Shown in pieces: positions 63,483 through 64,000 of a stretch of 64,000 nt of DNA. The notes under the pieces were generated by a model. The model made no database searches. It was not told where the DNA came from and saw only the letters and a list, made by a program, of their open reading frames with translations. How positions within the stretch are numbered: position 1 is the first letter of the stretch; each line of letters begins with the position of its first letter. The stretch lies in the NCBI GenBank assembly GCA_026416715.1, contig JAOAEQ010000012.1, positions 1 through 64,000 on the forward strand. Reading direction: 5' to 3'. The position numbers were made by a program, and so were the translations under genes. This DNA is from a bacterium. GTDB lineage: Bacteria > UBP4 > UBA4092 > JAOAEQ01.

Positions 63483-63998
63483 TTATGCAGGAGCGAGCCC
63501 TCCCGGATGCTGGTTTTCTATCCAGTGGACAATGAGCGGAACCGCAACAATCGCCAAGATTATCCCGGGAATTCCTTTAACCAGCGAATACCAGTTCAAC
63601 CACGGTTGCATTCTATTTGTCCAATCCAGCAATAGCAGAAATAGGGTTAAAACGAGTTTATCCGCAATACTCCCTAATATAACACTCCAATATCCTTTCA
63701 TTTTATAGTGATTATAGCATAAGGAAATTGTATATGCATAAACGATTAGTTCTCCAGTTACCACCCAGAAGATTGGCGGTTCCATTGGCGGCATACCCAT
63801 AACCAGATAAGAAAATAGCGGAATGATGAACGCTGCTAGGATTGCATACAATGGAGGAACTAAACAGCTGGTAATACCAGCGGGAATCCATAACGGTGTA
63901 AATATCCCGCCGATTCCCAAAAGATGGAACGGAAAGCTAAAAAATCCGCCGAAACCGGCGATTGCTCCCGCAATCAATAATCTCTTGCTTAATGGCAT
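63483..63998 (-). CDS. ECF-transporter S-component-like membrane protein
   Basis: 171 residues, hydrophobic, with about five or six transmembrane helices. The layout (PLWIPAGITSCLVPPLYAILAAF, then IADKLVLTLFLLLLDW) resembles substrate-capture S components of energy-coupling factor transporters, which share an ATPase-EcfT module encoded elsewhere. The substrate cannot be told. The ATG at 63998 is two bases from the window edge, so the real start may lie further upstream. Confidence 0.55.
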   Translation of the reverse strand: MPLSKRLLIAGAIAGFGGFFSFPFHLLGIGGIFTPLWIPAGITSCLVPPLYAILAAFIIPLFSYLVMGMPPMEPPIFWVVTGELIVYAYTISLCYNHYKMKGYWSVILGSIADKLVLTLFLLLLDWTNRMQPWLNWYSLVKGIPGIILAIVAVPLIVHWIENQHPGGLAPA

Positions 63999-64000
63999 CG

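Noticed and set aside
1-64000. CRISPR array, tRNA, rRNA, integrase, transposase or prophage genes
   Set aside because: I looked for regular repeats with spacers, tRNA-like cloverleaf ends and mobile-element genes and found none; only short palindromic repeats are present.

Overview
The window is a stretch of chromosome from an AT-rich, Gram-negative-type bacterium. The envelope evidence is a PilQ secretin with PilMNOP, a PpiD-like foldase, an AmiC-type amidase with AMIN domain, and many Sec signal peptides. The long pseudopilins, with the usual methylated N-terminus and a 'DPTNGTVS' segment near the C-terminus, are common in uncultured phyla such as Omnitrophota, Sumerlaeota, Hydrogenedentota, Poribacteria and relatives. 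I cannot place it further from sequence alone. There are no rRNA or tRNA genes, no CRISPR array, no transposase and no prophage.

Layout. 1-4.5 kb: start of an exported protein (minus), then a cysteine/Fe-S operon cysE-iscR-iscS-iscU and an exported amidotransferase-fold protein. 4.6-8.9 kb: a tight run of a dynamin-like GTPase, a zinc-ribbon/HEAT protein, a double-CxxC protein, a frameshifted small zinc-ribbon gene, a TPR protein and an unknown helical protein; this looks like one functional unit of unknown role. 9-11.4 kb: a CPA2-type antiporter and a discoidin-TM-TPR protein. 11.5-16.3 kb: pilMNOPQ (minus). 16.8-19.9 kb: PpiD-like foldase and a divergent DprA. 20-25 kb: hom, thrC and a phosphoglycerate-mutase-family protein that may be the missing homoserine kinase, plus a PfkB kinase. 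25-26.2 kb: lipA and a free lipoyl-domain protein. 26.3-31.3 kb: DUF362, DoxX, prmC, murA and a polytopic membrane protein.

31.3-41 kb is the most unusual accessory region. Four consecutive large exported beta-repeat proteins, most with their own consensus promoter, strong Shine-Dalgarno and terminator, all end in the same Ig-like domain plus a short 'APLF ... RFEL' tail. They are flanked by two pseudopilin genes (one frameshifted), a pilin 3' fragment, and a patch of palindromic repeats. The tail looks like a C-terminal sorting or anchoring signal, perhaps linked to the type IV pilus/type II-like machinery at 11.5-16.3 kb.

41.3-56.1 kb: sigma-70 family factor, amidase, argS, corA, an exported TPR-like protein, comM, a DnaE paralogue that has lost all three polymerase aspartates, rtcB, a radical SAM protein and a free MetRS-type tRNA-binding domain. 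56.2-62.3 kb: a sugar uptake/catabolism cluster with a rare fusion of solute-binding protein to permease, a second permease, an MDR dehydrogenase and two alpha/beta hydrolases. 62.3-64 kb (minus): an ECF-S-like membrane protein, an FmdE-like protein, a broken encapsulated-ferritin gene, and a small CxxC protein.

Many genes preceded by their own intergenic region lack a Shine-Dalgarno sequence. In at least two (corA, the MetRS-type domain) a -10 box sits 5-11 bases before the ATG, suggesting leaderless transcripts. Three small genes carry apparent +/-1 frameshifts, mostly at short homopolymers, so sequencing error should be excluded before they are read as biology.
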